A stretch of 64,000 nucleotides of DNA from Lavandula angustifolia (GCA_028984105.1 CM054809.1:22113782-22177781), one strand, 5' to 3'; positions 1 through 12,856 are shown, counted from the stretch's first letter. A program made the numbers and translations. Notes: a model not told the origin generated them from the letters alone.

Positions 1-1107
1 AAGGCAGACCTATATCGCCGGAGAGATATCCGATGACTCAATCGAGGAAGATACATTCATGTATTCTTCTGAAGATGAAGCTGCATTTATCGCCGTTGAG
101 GTTGGAGAAACAGATCCTGAATCAACAGCTGAATATTGTCTGATGGCCGGAGAAGAGGCTGAGGTAAACTCGAAACTTAATATAACCTCTTCTTCACAAA
201 GCACACACGACACATGCTCAGTCACAGATGAACCTCTAGACGTGGTATAAGCATATGATGATCTACTAGAGGAGCAGATTCAGCTAAGTAGAGAGTTCAG
301 CAGAACTATTCAGGAATTAGAACATGTAAAAGCTGAGAATCAGAGACTTTCTTCTGATTGTCAGGTCTCTACTGATTAAGATAATCTGGTTGCAAGACTC
401 AAGGAAGAGATTGAATCTCTTAAGACTAAGTCTCAGCTTCAAGAAACTCAGTTATCAGTTCTGACCAAGGACAATTCTGAGAAAGATACTGAAATAGCCC
501 GACTCAGTCAGAAACTTGCAAAAGTTGAAAAAGATTATGAATCACTTCGGAAAAGTGATGACGTCTGGCGAGGACTGATGACTGAACAGTACCTAGGAGC
601 TAAAGAGAAGTTGGAAAGCATGCTTAGAGCTCAAAGACCACTAGCCATGAAAGAAGGACTTGGCTACACTCATGAAGCCTCCACTTCCACTTCTAAAAGC
701 TCAGAAATGCTGGCTGATAGGTTCGTCAGAGGGAAAGTTCAGATTTCTGAACCAACAACTCAGGCGAAGAACAAACAGAAGATGATTGCACCTCAGTCGA
801 GCAACAAGAAGAAAATGACCAAAGGTTCTAGCCCCAGGACACCACGATCAAATTCAGGGGGAACCAAGAAGATCAGGTGGGTAGAGCAGTACATCGAGCC
901 ACTGTATGAGCATCCAACACATTATGGTTCATACTATTATGAGCCCAGGGTCAGGAGAAGTACAAAGCCTAAGAACCCAAAAATGCCAGGAAGTCAATAT
1001 CTCCAAGTCTAGTGGAGAAGAAGACTGACAAGGTTCAGAAGAAGAAGTCTCAGACTCCTAAGGTCCCGAGACAGATCTGGGTCGCGAAATCACCAACTAA
1101 CGCTTAA
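1..1107 (+). pseudogene. gag C-terminal region and coiled-coil linker of element A
   Basis: The first bases encode an acidic segment (CLMAGEE near position 140) that matches the part just after the CCHC zinc knuckle in element D. It is followed by a helical, glutamine/glutamate/lysine-rich stretch (about 250-570) with heptad-like leucines, then a basic, serine-rich linker (578-1010). In-frame stops occur at about 248-250 and 377-379, and the linker frame ends at 1010-1012. The role of this linker in SIRE-type elements is not established. It is probably part of the Gag-Pol precursor. Confidence 0.75.
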
Positions 1108-4100
1108 GGACCCAAACTGAACCAAAGGGTACCTAAAAATGTTTCTGTTTTGCAGGTGCATAAGGACCATTGGATTGTGGACAGCGGCTGCTCGAGACAC
1201 ATGACATATCAAAAGAGCCTGCTGACCAATTATGTACAAGAAGATGGTCCCAGAATTGAGTTTGGTAACAACTCTAAAGGCTATACATGGGGATACGGAA
1301 CACTGAACATTGGGATTGCTTCAGTTCCAAGAGTAACATATGTTGAAGGACTTCAACATAATCTCCTTTCTGTCAGTCAATTCTGTGATAATCTGAATAG
1401 AGTTATCTTTGACGCTAGTTTCTGTGATATTATTGACAAATCTAAAGGGAAAACAGTGTTATCGGGTTCGCAGAGGAAGAATATCTACGTTGCAAATTGG
1501 AATACCGCAGAACCTGAGGCTTGCTTACTTGCTCAGACGAAATCCAGTGATAAAACAGGATGGCTGTGGCACAAGAGACTCAGTCACCTAAATTTCAAGA
1601 CAATGAACAAGTTAGCCAAGAACTCCCAATGGAGCTTTTATCAAAGACAGAAATTGTGAAGCATGCTTGAAGGGAAAGCAGACAAAGAAAAACAATCCAC
1701 CAATTCCGTCACCTTCCACTGATGGAATCCTTCAACTGCTACACATGGACTTGTTTGGGCCAGTTTCTCCAGTGACTATAAGAGGCAAGAAGTAGGTCCT
1801 CGTCGTTGTTGACGACTATTCTAGATATACGTGGGTCATCTTCATACCCAACAAATCTGATGTCAAGACTGAGCTGCCAAGACTGCTGAAGAAACTCAGT
1901 GTGGAAAAAGACATCAAGATACAGAGAATCCGCTCAGACCGAGGAACATAATTTCTCAACTCAGTAGTTAAAGAGTACTGCGATAAAGAGGGAATCAAGC
2001 ACGAGACTTCAGCAGCTCGCACCCCTCAGCAGAACGGACTTGTTGAACGGAAGAACAAAATACTTAAAGAAGCAGCAAGAATGCTTCTAGCAGACTCTGG
2101 ACTACCCTCAAAATTCTGGCATGATGCTACTGACACTGCCTGTTACACTCAGAATCGCTCACTACTTACACAGCAACACATGAAGACGCCTTACGAACTA
2201 TGGAAAGGGAGATTTCTTCTATTTCTCATTTCCATATTTTTTGATGTCCTTGCTTTATCCACAACAATGGGAAATATCAGTTGGAGGTCTTTGATAGCAA
2301 ATCTGATCAAGGAGTATTCTTAGGATACTCTCGAGTCAGTAAAGCTTTCAGAGTCTTTAACTATCGAACTCTTTGCGTGGAGGAAAGCCCTCATGTTGTC
2401 TTTGATGAGTTTGTTACTTAGACCAAGAAACCAAAGAAGATAAATCCTGAAGATATCAGCAGCAAGCTACAGGATCTCACACTGAATGACAAAGCCGAAA
2501 AGAACCAACATTGTTGGGATGATGAGTCAGACGATGAGGAAATCCAGATCCATCCCGCAGGCACTGTAGCTGACCTGGTTGATTCTACCGAACAGAATCA
2601 ACATCAGGTAACAATGGTCGATGAGGAAGCCCCAGTGGTAACTGAGACCTCTACTGAGAATATAAACTCAAGGGGAACGACTAATGTTCCTGAGCTAAAT
2701 GCCCCTGAACCTGGAAACTCAGTAGATCCTAACCTTCTTACTGAATTGCTTCATTCACAGAATAACACTACTGAAATGCATAACTCTTATATTGACTGTA
2801 CAGAAGTAATCTCAGAAGAAGAAGCCAAACTCAGACGTTCGTTGCTTGACGCTCACTCTTCTGATCTTATCATAGGAGATCCATCAGCAGCAGTAAAGGC
2901 AAGATCCAAATTAAGCCAAGGAGAAAGTGCTCTCTACTCCTGCTTCTTGTCTACTGAAGAACCTCAGACTATAGAGGATGCTCTCAACGATGGTGACTGA
3001 ATCATTGCCATGTAAGAGGAGCTGAACCAGTTTGTCCGAAATGAAGTTTGGGAGCTTGTTGACAAACCTAGACATCAGCACGTGATCGACACTAAGTGGG
3101 TCTTCAAAAACAAGCGAGATGAAAACAACGTCATAGTTAGAAACAAGGCTCGACTTGTTGCCAAGGGATACTGCCAAGCAGAAGGAATAGACTTTGATGA
3201 AACATTCGCCCCAGTCGCCAGATTGGAAGCTATTCGTCTGTTCCTAGCTTATGCAACTCATCAAAGATTTAAAGTATATCAAATGGATGCAAAGTCAGCG
3301 TTTTTGAACGGCGTACTGAAGGAAGATGTCTACATGGAACAATCGCTCGGCTTTCAGCAGGGACATCAGGTGTACAGACTTCGGAAAGCTGTGTATGGGT
3401 TAAAACAAGCACCCAGGGCTTGGTACGATACCCTATCTGACTTTCTGCTTCAGAAAGGTTTTCAGAAGGGGACAGTAGATTGCACCCTGTTCAATATCAA
3501 GTCAGGCGATGACATACTATTGGTGCATATCTACGTGGACGACATCATTTTCAGTTGCAGGAACGTGACTAAATGTCAACAATTTGAGAAAATGATGAAA
3601 GAGAAGTTCGAGATGTCCATGATGGGGGAGATGAACTATTTCCTTGGATTCCAAGTGAAGCAATCAACTGAAGGAATATTCATCAACCAGACAAAATACA
3701 CTCGAGACCTCCTGAAAAGATTCGGCTGCGATTCAAGCAAGCCAGTCAAGATCCCCATGAACACAAATTTTTAAATCGATCTAGACAAAGAGGGAGCTTC
3801 TGTTAACTCTACTAATTTTAGAGCTATTATTGATTCTTTATTATATTGAACAACAAGCAGACCTGACATAACTTATGATGTAGGTGTATGTACAAGATTT
3901 CAGGCGAATCCCAAGCGAAGTCATCTGGACTCAGCGAAAAAGATTCTGCGATACCTGAAGGGAACACCTGATGCAGGGTTATGGTATCCTGCTGATGATA
4001 ATCTGATACTAACGGGTTATTCTGATGCTGACTATGCAGGATAGATCGAAAGTCAACTTCCGGAACGTGTCAGTTCCTAGGCAGCAAGCTGATATCATGG

Positions 4101-4481
4101 TTTTCAAAGAAACAACATTCAGTGGCGACATCCACTACTGAAGCTGAATATATGGCTGCTGGAAGTTGCTGTGCCCAGATCCTTTGGCTTCGACAACAAC
4201 TACGAGATTACGAAATTACTCAAGATGAAGTGCCCATCTACTGCGACAACACCAGTGCGATTCCTATAACTCAAAACCCAGTTCTTTATACGAGATGCAA
4301 GCACGTGGACATTCGACACGACTTCATCAGAGACCATGTTGAAAAGAAGGATATCAGGATGGAAAAGATCCATACTGACAAGCAAAGGGCAGACATACTG
4401 ACCAAACCACTAGCTGAGAATAGATTCAGAGAGTTATCAGTTGAGCTAGGTCTACTGGATCCTACTGACTCGAGTCAGTAA
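1108..4481 (+). pseudogene. pol of element A (protease, integrase, RT, RNase H), broken
   Basis: Protease: the retropepsin-like motif DSGCSRHMT starts near 1180. GAG-pre-integrase: WLWHKRLSHLNF near 1562. Integrase core fragments run 1730-2200, with an in-frame stop beside KK near 1792 and further breaks near 1950 and 2210. Reverse transcriptase: KWVFKNK near 3094, the catalytic YVDD at 3532-3543, then a stop near 3772. RNase H: STTEAEYMAAG near 4125, with its last codons ending in a stop at 4479-4481. The domain order INT-RT-RH is diagnostic of Ty1/copia. At least eight stops or frameshifts make it non-functional. Confidence 0.9.
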
Positions 4482-5187
4482 GAGAAGTCACTACAATAGG
4501 TCAGAAGTCATACTTAGTACTTTGATTCAGTCGGGTGAATCATACAGTACACAGTAAGGGGGAACATGGTTATCAGCACCACAAAGATCCTCCTGAGTTA
4601 TTACGGTGACCAGTTGATCGTAAAAGTTCAGCTGAAGAGGTTTACATAGTTAAAATACTTAATATTCCCATAAGCATGCTCGTATTTATTAAATCAGTCC
4701 TTTGCATTCAGTAGCATGATGTGCATTTATTTCCCGCCTTAAAAGGTTTAAGTCAGTAAATACCGTTCTCATTTAAAATGCTTAGCCTTTAATGCTGCCT
4801 GCAACACATTTAATGCGTGTCTTCTCACCTTACTTTATCTGCGCTTATCTTACGTGGGTCTAGGTTAGAGGCGGCTAATGTAATCATTCCTTTTATAACA
4901 TCAGATCACAGCCATCATTAAAAAGCGAGATTTTATACCAGTCGTTCGATTAAAAACTCTTGATATTCAAAACTTATAAAATCTCCCCTTTTTACTCTAA
5001 TCATATCTTTTACGCCACTTTCGCAAATTAGAGCTTTCCGAGCATTCAGTCTGTGTTGCGTTATTCTCTCAACTGCTTACTCTTTCCTACTAAAGCTATG
5101 TGTCTACGGTAAATATTCTCAACTATCTGCAATCTTTGAACTAACTCACTCTATTTTCGAGTGCTAACGAGTTTCTTGCAGATATCT
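4482..5187 (+). other. pol-to-third-ORF spacer of element A
   Basis: This is a 700-bp non-coding spacer. It holds a purine tract (AAGGGGGAAC, 4556-4565), AT-rich sequence, and near its end a pyrimidine-rich run closing in TTCTTGCAG (to 5181) just before the third-ORF ATG at 5188. The purine tract has a counterpart at the same relative place in element B. The end of the spacer looks like a splice acceptor. Confidence 0.6.
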
Positions 5188-8100
5188 ATGGTGATCGTTC
5201 AGACCCCACACAACATAGAGGAGATCATCCTGTCAAGGGTTCTCTTCGAACCGATGATGGTTCTCCACCAGGAAGAGCTCCCGTATCTTCAGCCCATCTT
5301 CTCGGCTCTAGAGGAGTCAGGCCTGACGCTTCTTGTGATGAAGCAACCTCGTTCCTATCTTCCTCGCCAGGTAGCCGAGCTTTATTATAACTGGCGTTCT
5401 GTGGAAGATACCAGTGAAGAGGTATCGGAGATCGCTTACATGAGGGAAGTGGCCCCTCAGAAGTGGGAATCCAGCCATGCCGACATCAATATCAGGGCAG
5501 CGCTGAAATCCTCCTTCGATCTTCCGAGTTACGGGATTTCTCCCGTGGGCTACAAGGAGAAGGACCTGAATGCTTATGTCCACCGCTTCTGTGGAAGGGA
5601 TGATATCTCCTTTAAGTCCGCACTGCCGAAGAACCAACTCCTGCCGGAGTACAGAGGGCTCGCGTACATTGTTATACACATCCTGACGAGCGCCGCAGGT
5701 TCTTTCGACCAGCTGTCCAAGCCTAGACTCCAACTGATGGTGGCTATAATTGACGGAGTCCAGGTGAACTGGACGAAGTTCTTTGTGGCCGAGCTGAAGG
5801 CTCGGGCGCACAAGTTTGCACCCACTAAGTCTGGAGAGAGAAGACTTATTAGTGTGGGGAAGCTACTGTATGGGACCAAGGTGTCCATACTGATCGAAGA
5901 CTCAGTATCGAATCATACACCCTTTGCTGATTCGAAATACTTCGATAAAAAGCTCATCAAGTTCAAGACGAGAGCAGCGGCTGAGAAGTCTGTCGGACGT
6001 GGAGCCACTGAGCTCAAAAGATCATCTACTGATCTACCTCCACAGGCCGACCCGCCGAAGCGGAAGAAGCTCTCCAAGGCTGGAGCTTCTGAGGCCCCCG
6101 CAAAGCCTGCTTCCCCTCCACCACCTCAAGAGGAGGACATACTGGACGTTGATACCGGGATAGAGGGTGTCACCCTCAAGGACAAGGTACAACGGGTCAG
6201 CTCGGAAGAGACTCAGCCGGAGGCAGTTGAGGAACCGGTTGGTGAAGTCTCGTCCAAATGGTCGACGATGCAGATGACTCGTCTCCGCGCCACAGGCGAA
6301 GTCGCTACACAGATTCCTGAGATCTCGTCTCATCAGGATCTGGTCAACATAGCGATAAGGGCCAGGACTCAGATGCCGCTGAGATTCCTGAACTGGGATA
6401 TTCTTGCAGAGCTGATTCAGCAGCATTCTGCATTATCCCTTCTGGCAGAGGAGCAACGTCTGCAGTCAGCTATAGAGATTGGGGAACCCGCTGACATTGC
6501 ATCCTTCGAGGACCTGCGCTCAGCCATGCTTTATCTACTGACGCTGAGGTCCTCCCAGCAGATACCCAGAAGCCCATCGCCGCCTTCCCATCATGACGAT
6601 GATGACAACAATGATGAGGATCAGGCACAACCCAAGGATGCAGATCAGGGAGAATCTGCTGAGGGTAAATCTCCCAGCGAGAAGGGCGAGTCACCACCTC
6701 CACTTCCTACATCAGGTGACGCCCCAGTTGCTTTGAAGCCCAGCCGGAAGCAACAGCTCGCAGCTTCAGAGCAGAGGCTCGGAACCTCATCCTATCAGGA
6801 AAAACCTATAGGTTCCGTGTCCTCAAAGTCTGTCAACCGCGCGATAAGGAAGCAAGGAGACAAAAACTGTCTCCTAGCTAAGGACGTCCATCTGAAGTGG
6901 ACGCAATATACAAAGTCTCAGACAGAGACTGTTGACAGACTGGCAAGCGCAGTCAAGAAGGTCTCGGACACTCCAACTCCGAATATTCACGAGATCGTCC
7001 AGACTGCGCTGGCCGCTCAGAAGGCGGACTTGGCTGCTCAAAGTCAGCAGCTGCTCGAAGCTCAGCAGAAATCCTTTTTTGAGCAGCTGACAAAGAGCTT
7101 AGCCACAGTCCAGAAGATCATGGATGAGCAGAATAAGATGGCCACCTCCAGTGTGCAAAAGGCTTTGGAGAATCAGGCGGCCGCCTTAAAGCTCATCCAA
7201 GCAGAGATGACTGCCTCCCACGACGCATTGCTCCTGAAGCAAATACAAGAAACAACAGCCCAAATTCGCCAAATCCGCAAGGATCAAGAGGCTGACTAGG
7301 AGCATTACTGCGATGGCGTCGGTGACTTCAACACCACCACCGACTCCATTAAAGCTGCTCTCTTCAAACTCGAGAAGGAAGTTGCAGAAATCCGTGCTCT
7401 TCTGACCCCGCCTACTGATGATGCCAAAAAGGGGGAAGAAAGGGCTGAGACAACTCAGGTGGGTGGGGAGTCTGAGGTAAGGGAAGTCATCAAGGGGAAG
7501 GTTCAGCTGCTTAGGCTGGTACCAGCTCAGTTCCCCCTCACATAGTCCAAATCCCTCAAGTCCAAGCAACTCAGCTGCCCGAGCCAGTCGGAGGATCAGG
7601 TGAAGGATCCTCGGCTCAGGCGCAGCATATAGACGAGGTCGCACAGTTTGTGGACCAGGAGAACGAGCCCCTGCCACCGCAAAGGCCCAGGAAGGAGAAA
7701 GCTACAAAGTTTACTCCACCTCCTTCCCCGACGCCCAAATTCAAGACTCGAGCGGAGCAGGAGGAACATGATAAGCGAGCGGCTCAGCTCCTCTAGGACG
7801 AGCTGGACTATGAGATGAAGTTGGGATGAGGCACAGAAGGCCAAGAAGAAGAGACAGCCTAAAGTCAGGATGTCCAATAGTACAGCCAAGAAAATCTTGG
7901 ATGAGCAGAAGAAGAAGGCTCAGCAATCTGCTGATGAGCCGGCTGACTCGGTCCTAACAACCTGCCACTTGCTTAGAGGATGAAGAAAATTCCTACTCTT
8001 ACACCTGAGCAGGAGGCAGAGGATAAGGCGACCTCGGAGGCGACGCAGCAAGGGCTAAATCTTCGGAGAGGAGATAGAAGAGCTGCGACCCTTAGGGAGA

Positions 8101-8693
8101 AGAAGAGGTTGGATGACTTGGCGAAGATTATCGAGCTGACTGACAAAATCGCTAAGGAGCTAATTCTCGATAGAAGCAAGTAGGTGCCCAGGACTTCCAA
8201 GTTCTTTCGATGAGGTGCACAGAAAGCTTATTTGAAAAAGACGCCGCACCGCCGTGTAGACAAATGGATGCCATGGAACCTGAATGAGGAATGGGAGGAG
8301 CTGAAGATCGGATTCATCAAGGCATACTACGTATGGCAGTGCTATTATGCTGAGGTACCAGCTGCTGATCTCTTCGACGAATTCATATATCAGTACGATG
8401 CCAACCTCAGAGCACAGATCAAGCAAATTCTTTCCAAGGAAAAGCTTCCTGTCGTTGCCCCTGCCTACAGACAGCTGACTCCGCCCATGACCTCTCGAGG
8501 AGTTTTGTGTACGAAGGAGATTGAAGATGAGGTCGAAGCTACTGCACATCACAATGATCTAGATCCTCTGCAGCCTGATGATCTCGAGGATATCCAGACC
8601 CTCCGAGCCAGAATATAAAGATCCTATGGGTTGGATCCTCCTGCTGCCAAGTCTGCTGTATTCAAGGACAAGATTAAGAAGTTCAGGCGATAA
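5188..8693 (+). pseudogene. third ORF of element A (env position, function unknown)
   Basis: From ATG 5188 the frame is open to a stop at 7297-7299. Coding continues, after frameshifts and stops, through 7980-8183 and 8232-8618 to a final stop at 8691-8693, so the ancestral protein was about 1,170 residues. The first ~290 residues are a globular-looking domain (PRQVAELYYNW, then ALAYIV-type and LLYG motifs). A proline-rich acidic middle follows, then long Gln/Ala/Glu/Lys coiled-coil stretches, and a C-terminal domain beginning about W at 8270. I see no signal peptide and no clear transmembrane segment, so calling it an envelope protein is not supported. The N-terminal pattern recalls the Pfam 'putative plant transposon protein' domain (PF20167), a family-level inference only. 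Homologous ORFs occur in B, C and E. Confidence 0.72.
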
Positions 8694-9009
8694 CAGTAGA
8701 TGTTCTCTCTCTGTATAGAAGTTATGACTGATTGTAATCATTTCTCATATATATCAGTACCTTGCTTTTGGCCAGACAACTACTCATTGTCATACGGCTG
8801 TGTTTATTTACTTTATGACAACTGATCACTGAAGTGATCTGACACACACACACACATAACCTTTTTTTTCTCTGATATGCCTATCTTTTAGCTGCTGATT
8901 ACCCTGATTTACTAGCTCAGTTTTTACTAAAGTCTCTTTGGGTCAGTAGTTTAGAGCTTAGTGTTCTTGGAGTTTATAGGGGTTTTGGCATCATCAATTA
9001 TGGGAAAAT
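8694..9009 (+). other. 3' untranslated region and polypurine tract of element A
   Basis: This is non-coding, with a short CA repeat (about 8847-8862). It ends with TTTGGCATCATCA followed by a weakened purine tract (TATGGGAAAAT) immediately before the LTR. The same GGCATCATCAAATAGGGGG block lies next to the LTR of element B (reverse complement at 18694-18716), which identifies it as the plus-strand primer site. Confidence 0.75.
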
Positions 9010-10625
9010 TGTTGGGTTATGAGTTAGTGGTTGATCTTAATAACCACTTAGAGGGTACTTAGGACTTATTTTATCAGTAGTTCTTGTAATATAACTTATC
9101 TGTTTTGTCGGTAATGGGGGAAATCATAGTGATTTTATACTATGGAATTGAAGATCCCAAAACCCGTCTTGTATCCTTGGTGTAGTGTCGATAAGACTAG
9201 ATGATGTAATAGGCTAAACTATTTGTATTTTCATTATCGTTTTCGTCTAAGTCCTGTAAGGGGTAAGTGTTGGTCTGATCTTCAGTAGGAAGTTACTTTC
9301 CAGAACCTCACGTCATCGTTGTAAGAGCTTCTGTTCACATGTCATCAGCTGACTTCACTCAGTAGAAGATCTCTCATCAGCTGACCCACATCAGTAGAAG
9401 AACACAAAATCAAAGCTCAGTACCTTCAGAGTCATCAGCTGACTTCACTCAGTAGAAGATCCGTTATCAGCAGACTCAGACGAAGAAGACAGAGATCGTA
9501 TCAGGTATACTGTATCCGACAGGAAACGACCCGAGTTTTAACATCATTCGAAAGTCAGTAGAAGATCATACGTGGATTAGTGAGAGTCAACTCAGATGAA
9601 GACTGATATCTGACAAGTCTCACCTACCATAAACTTCGACCAATGAGAAGCAGTCTAAGCTCTACCTGCTATAACCAACTAAAGTTGCTCTCATGCACAG
9701 TGACCAACTACTCTGCGACAACATTTCGAACATATGGCCATTTTCCTTGGACGTTTGTGACACGTGACATCATCCCCTCCAATGGACAAATGCCAGGGTC
9801 ACAACTATAAATAGAGAAGCCTTTCCGAGCTCTACGCGCGGGATATCAAAGGGATTATACGCTCAAGCTTTCGAAACACTCTAGCGCTTTTCACGAAGAT
9901 CCAGCGAAGAACTTGCTCATTAGAATATTTCTAGTTCTTCTCTCTAGAGTTTCCTTCTTTAGATCCCTCTTCTCTATCTAAGCTCCATTGTTATATCCAT
10001 AGCTTAGAACCTTCGAAGGAGTTCACATTTCGTGACTGTTCTTATTGTAAGAACTCCTTCATAGTTGGAAAACATCCCCTCCCCTTCAAACCTCGGTTTG
10101 GATTGTAAAGTCGCTAAGGACTATAACATAGAAGGGTATGTCCTGTGCACAGATACCTTGCTGAGGCTTGCTCAGATTAATCAACAAGATCTCCTGTTCA
10201 GCAGGACCGTGGACGTAGGATCTTGCATATCCGAACCACGTTAAAAATCGCTTGTGTCATTTACTGTTTTATTTCATTGCATTCAAACTATCTTACAACC
10301 CATACTTTGCATAAAACGTATTTGAAAATGCACTAGCCAAAATTATTTGGTTTACGAAAAACACGTTTTCAAATTGAGACAAAGTCCTTCGGGCCCTACA
10401 CACTTATCCGCACTAACTCTCCGACTAAGAATCAAATACTAATAGAAGTCAGTAGGAGAAACTCAGTAGTTGAGTCACTCTGACCCGCGATCAGAAGGTT
10501 ACTATTTGGCACTGTTCATCAGTTGCAACCTACAGCTCAGCTGTCCTTCGCGTTTGAGAAAAAGAACTTGTACTCAGGTGTATTCACCCCCCCCTCTACA
10601 CCTGACACTCGTCTCCGGACCAACA
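9010..10625 (+). repeat. 3' LTR of element A
   Basis: It begins TGTTGGGTTATGAG and ends CGGACCAACA (TG...CA). It is 1,616 bp long and directly follows the polypurine tract. A TATA box (TATAAATAGA) sits at 9806-9815, and a hairpin-forming stretch with a C-run at 10574-10605. A solo LTR of the same family lies at 56857-58391. The five bases after it are GGACA, which should be the target-site duplication if the 5' flank outside the window matches. Confidence 0.9.
9806..9815 (+). promoter_or_regulatory. TATA box of LTR A
   Basis: TATAAATAGA lies mid-LTR. The same motif at the same relative place occurs in the solo LTR (57584-57593), in LTR D (56395-56403) and, reverse-complemented, in the LTRs of B (18013-18021; about 26687-26696) and C (about 48470-48479). 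Conservation supports a core promoter for the genomic RNA. Confidence 0.7.
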
Positions 10626-12856
10626 GGACATCTGTGTACTCGTCTTAGTATTTGTCGTACTCAGTCTGAGCGACTTTGAGTACTTCAGTTTTGGCAGCCT
10701 CATTCTTTTTCAAGTAGTCCTCGACTAACTTGATAACCTCTTCTTTAATGACTTGGCCTGCCTAAGCTTGTTCTACTAGTGCCTTGGAGACACTTTCAGT
10801 AGCTAACATGTTACATTCTTCTACAGCTTTGAGGACTTCGGATAAAGCAGTTTCCATCTTCTCAGTGAAGATCTTAGCCTGACTCTGAAGTATCTATTTA
10901 TATTGCTAAGATAAGTCTGTCCTCTGAGCTTCTAGTGCCTTACGAAGGATCTCTTCAGTATCTGAGACAATTGGAGTACTGACCCTCTTCAATTCAGTTG
11001 TCAGGTCACCAAGCTTCTGAGTCTGAGCTTGTGTGGCTTGGCTCCATTGAATGTGTACGTCTTTGGAAAGAATACGATTCTTGTGACCATGATGTTTGAT
11101 GCTTTTATTGATAGTGGCGATTGAAGCATCTCATACATCTTCAGCTTGGTAGCTAGATCTGCTGAGTTTTGCAGGCTAAGATGTAGAAGGTTCTGAGATG
11201 ATGATGGCATCAAATGCAGGATGTGGGAGCTCATCATCATCATCATTACCGAGAGATTTTTCCTTGGCAAATTCTCCATGGTATGCGTCCTTGGGTGGTG
11301 ACTTGTCATCATTCTCAATATCGGGCTGAGGCTGCGGCTGAGATGGCTGTTCAGATTCGCCTTTTAGACTTAGCAACATTAACATGGTGAGTGTAGATCA
11401 TCCAACGATGCTATATCAGCTGGCTCGCCATACCCGATTTTGCCCTTTAGCTTTTGTTCTTCGTTTACCAGTATTGGGACGGTCCTCTAGTCAATGGTCT
11501 CGTCCAAGATGGCCCAATCAAGAAATCGGAGACACATTTGAACCCTTGCCCTTATGGCGATGTCAATTAAATCAGAGTGATCTAGTATTTCTGGTATTTT
11601 TTCCGCTATTTCTTCAGTAGCTCAGCTGAGTTGTGACAATTTTGAAGTTGGCATAGTAGAGACCTCAGTCTGAGGTAAGTCAGTGGGAATTTCTAACTGA
11701 GTCTCTTCATAATTAATTCTCTTCACCTTATCAGTCAGAGTCGCATCCTCCTTGCCAGAATCTGAATCTTGAATAGAGATGTGTTCAGGAATGATTGTGG
11801 ATTCAACTTTCTTTATCAACTTTCTCTTCTTCCGCTGAGGTGGTGAAGAAGCTTGAGCGGACGGAGCTGAATGTTTATCATGTATTCCTCGTATAATGGA
11901 CTTCTCAACTGCTGCTCTGTTATGAAATTTAACAGTTTTCTTGTCAAATGGGAACGAGTCAGCGAAGGTTACTCTTCCTAAGCATAAGTCTTCTATCATT
12001 ATTGAGACCTTGCTTCCAATTAAAAGTTTTCCCTTGGGAATCAGTCGGAGAGACAGATTCTTCCCGTCTACTATGAATTTCTGGTACTAAGCCTGAAACT
12101 CGGTAATGAAGAACTCACTCCAGTTCACTTAGACTCCATCCATGATCGCCATCATGATTTGGATAACTGACCCTGAATAACTGATCAAAAGAGCCGGCAG
12201 AGCTTGTCAGACCCTGGATAACTGATCAAAAGAGCCGGCAGAGCTTGTAATTATATGATTGACAATATATGTCAGGCCCCTGTATTCTGGAAGAAGTTGA
12301 TTCTTCGAAAATGCAGCTTTGAACGTGATATCTTCTTAACCGTTGAATCGACAAAGATATTTGTTGATCTAAGTCTCCTTATAGGAGGACGAAGAGATTC
12401 CAGAGTTCGGGAGATTGAAACTCCTACTGAGACATTCAACAATGTCCAGATCTGCAATCTTGGATTCCCAAACATTATCTGAGACTTCTTTCTGATAGGC
12501 TATGCAAGATATGTCTCTGAAGTCTTCTTCATTCTACCGAAGGTTTAGGTAGAACTCCGCTACTTGCTTGGGAAGGCACAGATAAGGAACCCTAGTCAGA
12601 AGCATCTCGAGCCCTGGTGACTGAAGAGAGTTGAAAATTAGCTCCATACAATCCAACTCACACGTTATGAATGCCAAGACTAGCTCGAACCATACACACT
12701 TGTTGCTGAGAATCTCCTCCATGTCCGAAGGAATAAGAACTTCGTTGTTCGAAGAAGTCGCGCATAGAAACAGAATCTGCAAAACATTTGTTAGCACTTA
12801 AAAATAGAGTAAGTTAGTTATGCGGATTAAGTTTAAGAGATTTACCGAAGAATTGA
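10626..12856 (-). pseudogene. Third-ORF fragment of copia element E, antisense
   Basis: Read on the minus strand, 12765 down to 12534 encodes an N-terminus like that of the element A third ORF (PSDMEEIL, LPKQVAEFYLN). The segment 11999-11622 matches its middle (VTFAD, KFHNRAAVEKS, then a proline/lysine-rich part and TLTDKVKRINYEETQ), and 11400-10680 matches the acidic and coiled-coil parts. Frames are broken throughout. The C-terminal part is missing where LTR A begins, so A probably inserted into E. Flanking host sequence resumes at about 12857 with an A-run. Confidence 0.8.
12171..12248. repeat. 40-bp tandem duplication in fragment E
   Basis: The block beginning ACCCTG(A/G)ATAACTG and ending CAGAGCTTGT occurs twice in direct succession (starting at about 12171 and 12211) with one visible substitution. 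It lies within the third-ORF homology and duplicates a conserved segment, so it arose after the element lost function. Confidence 0.85.

Larger units (their letters stand above)
1..10625 (+). mobile_element. Ty1/copia retrotransposon A (SIRE/Maximus-like), 3' portion
   Basis: The window opens inside a copia element: gag C-terminal part, pol in copia order (protease, integrase, RT, RNase H), a long third ORF, a degenerate polypurine tract and a 3' LTR. The coiled-coil extension between gag and protease and the large ORF after pol fit the SIRE/Maximus lineage. All reading frames carry stops or frameshifts, so this copy is dead. The 5' LTR, primer site and gag N-terminus lie left of the window. 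The lineage call rests on architecture and motifs, not on a tree. Confidence 0.88.

Noticed and set aside
5317..6426. Long open frames on the minus strand (up to 164 codons) across the third ORF of element A
   Set aside because: They are shadows of the + strand coding sequence, with no family resemblance and no start context.
7400..8200. CRISPR-like or satellite structure in the repetitive third ORF
   Set aside because: The repetition is codon-level (Glu/Lys/Gln-rich coiled coil). No regular repeat-spacer pattern, and the sequence is eukaryotic.
5188..8693. Retroviral envelope glycoprotein
   Set aside because: No signal peptide, no transmembrane anchor and no clear surface-protein features were seen; only the position is env-like.
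8847..8862. Microsatellite of interest
   Set aside because: Only a short CA run in the 3' UTR of element A; too short to matter.
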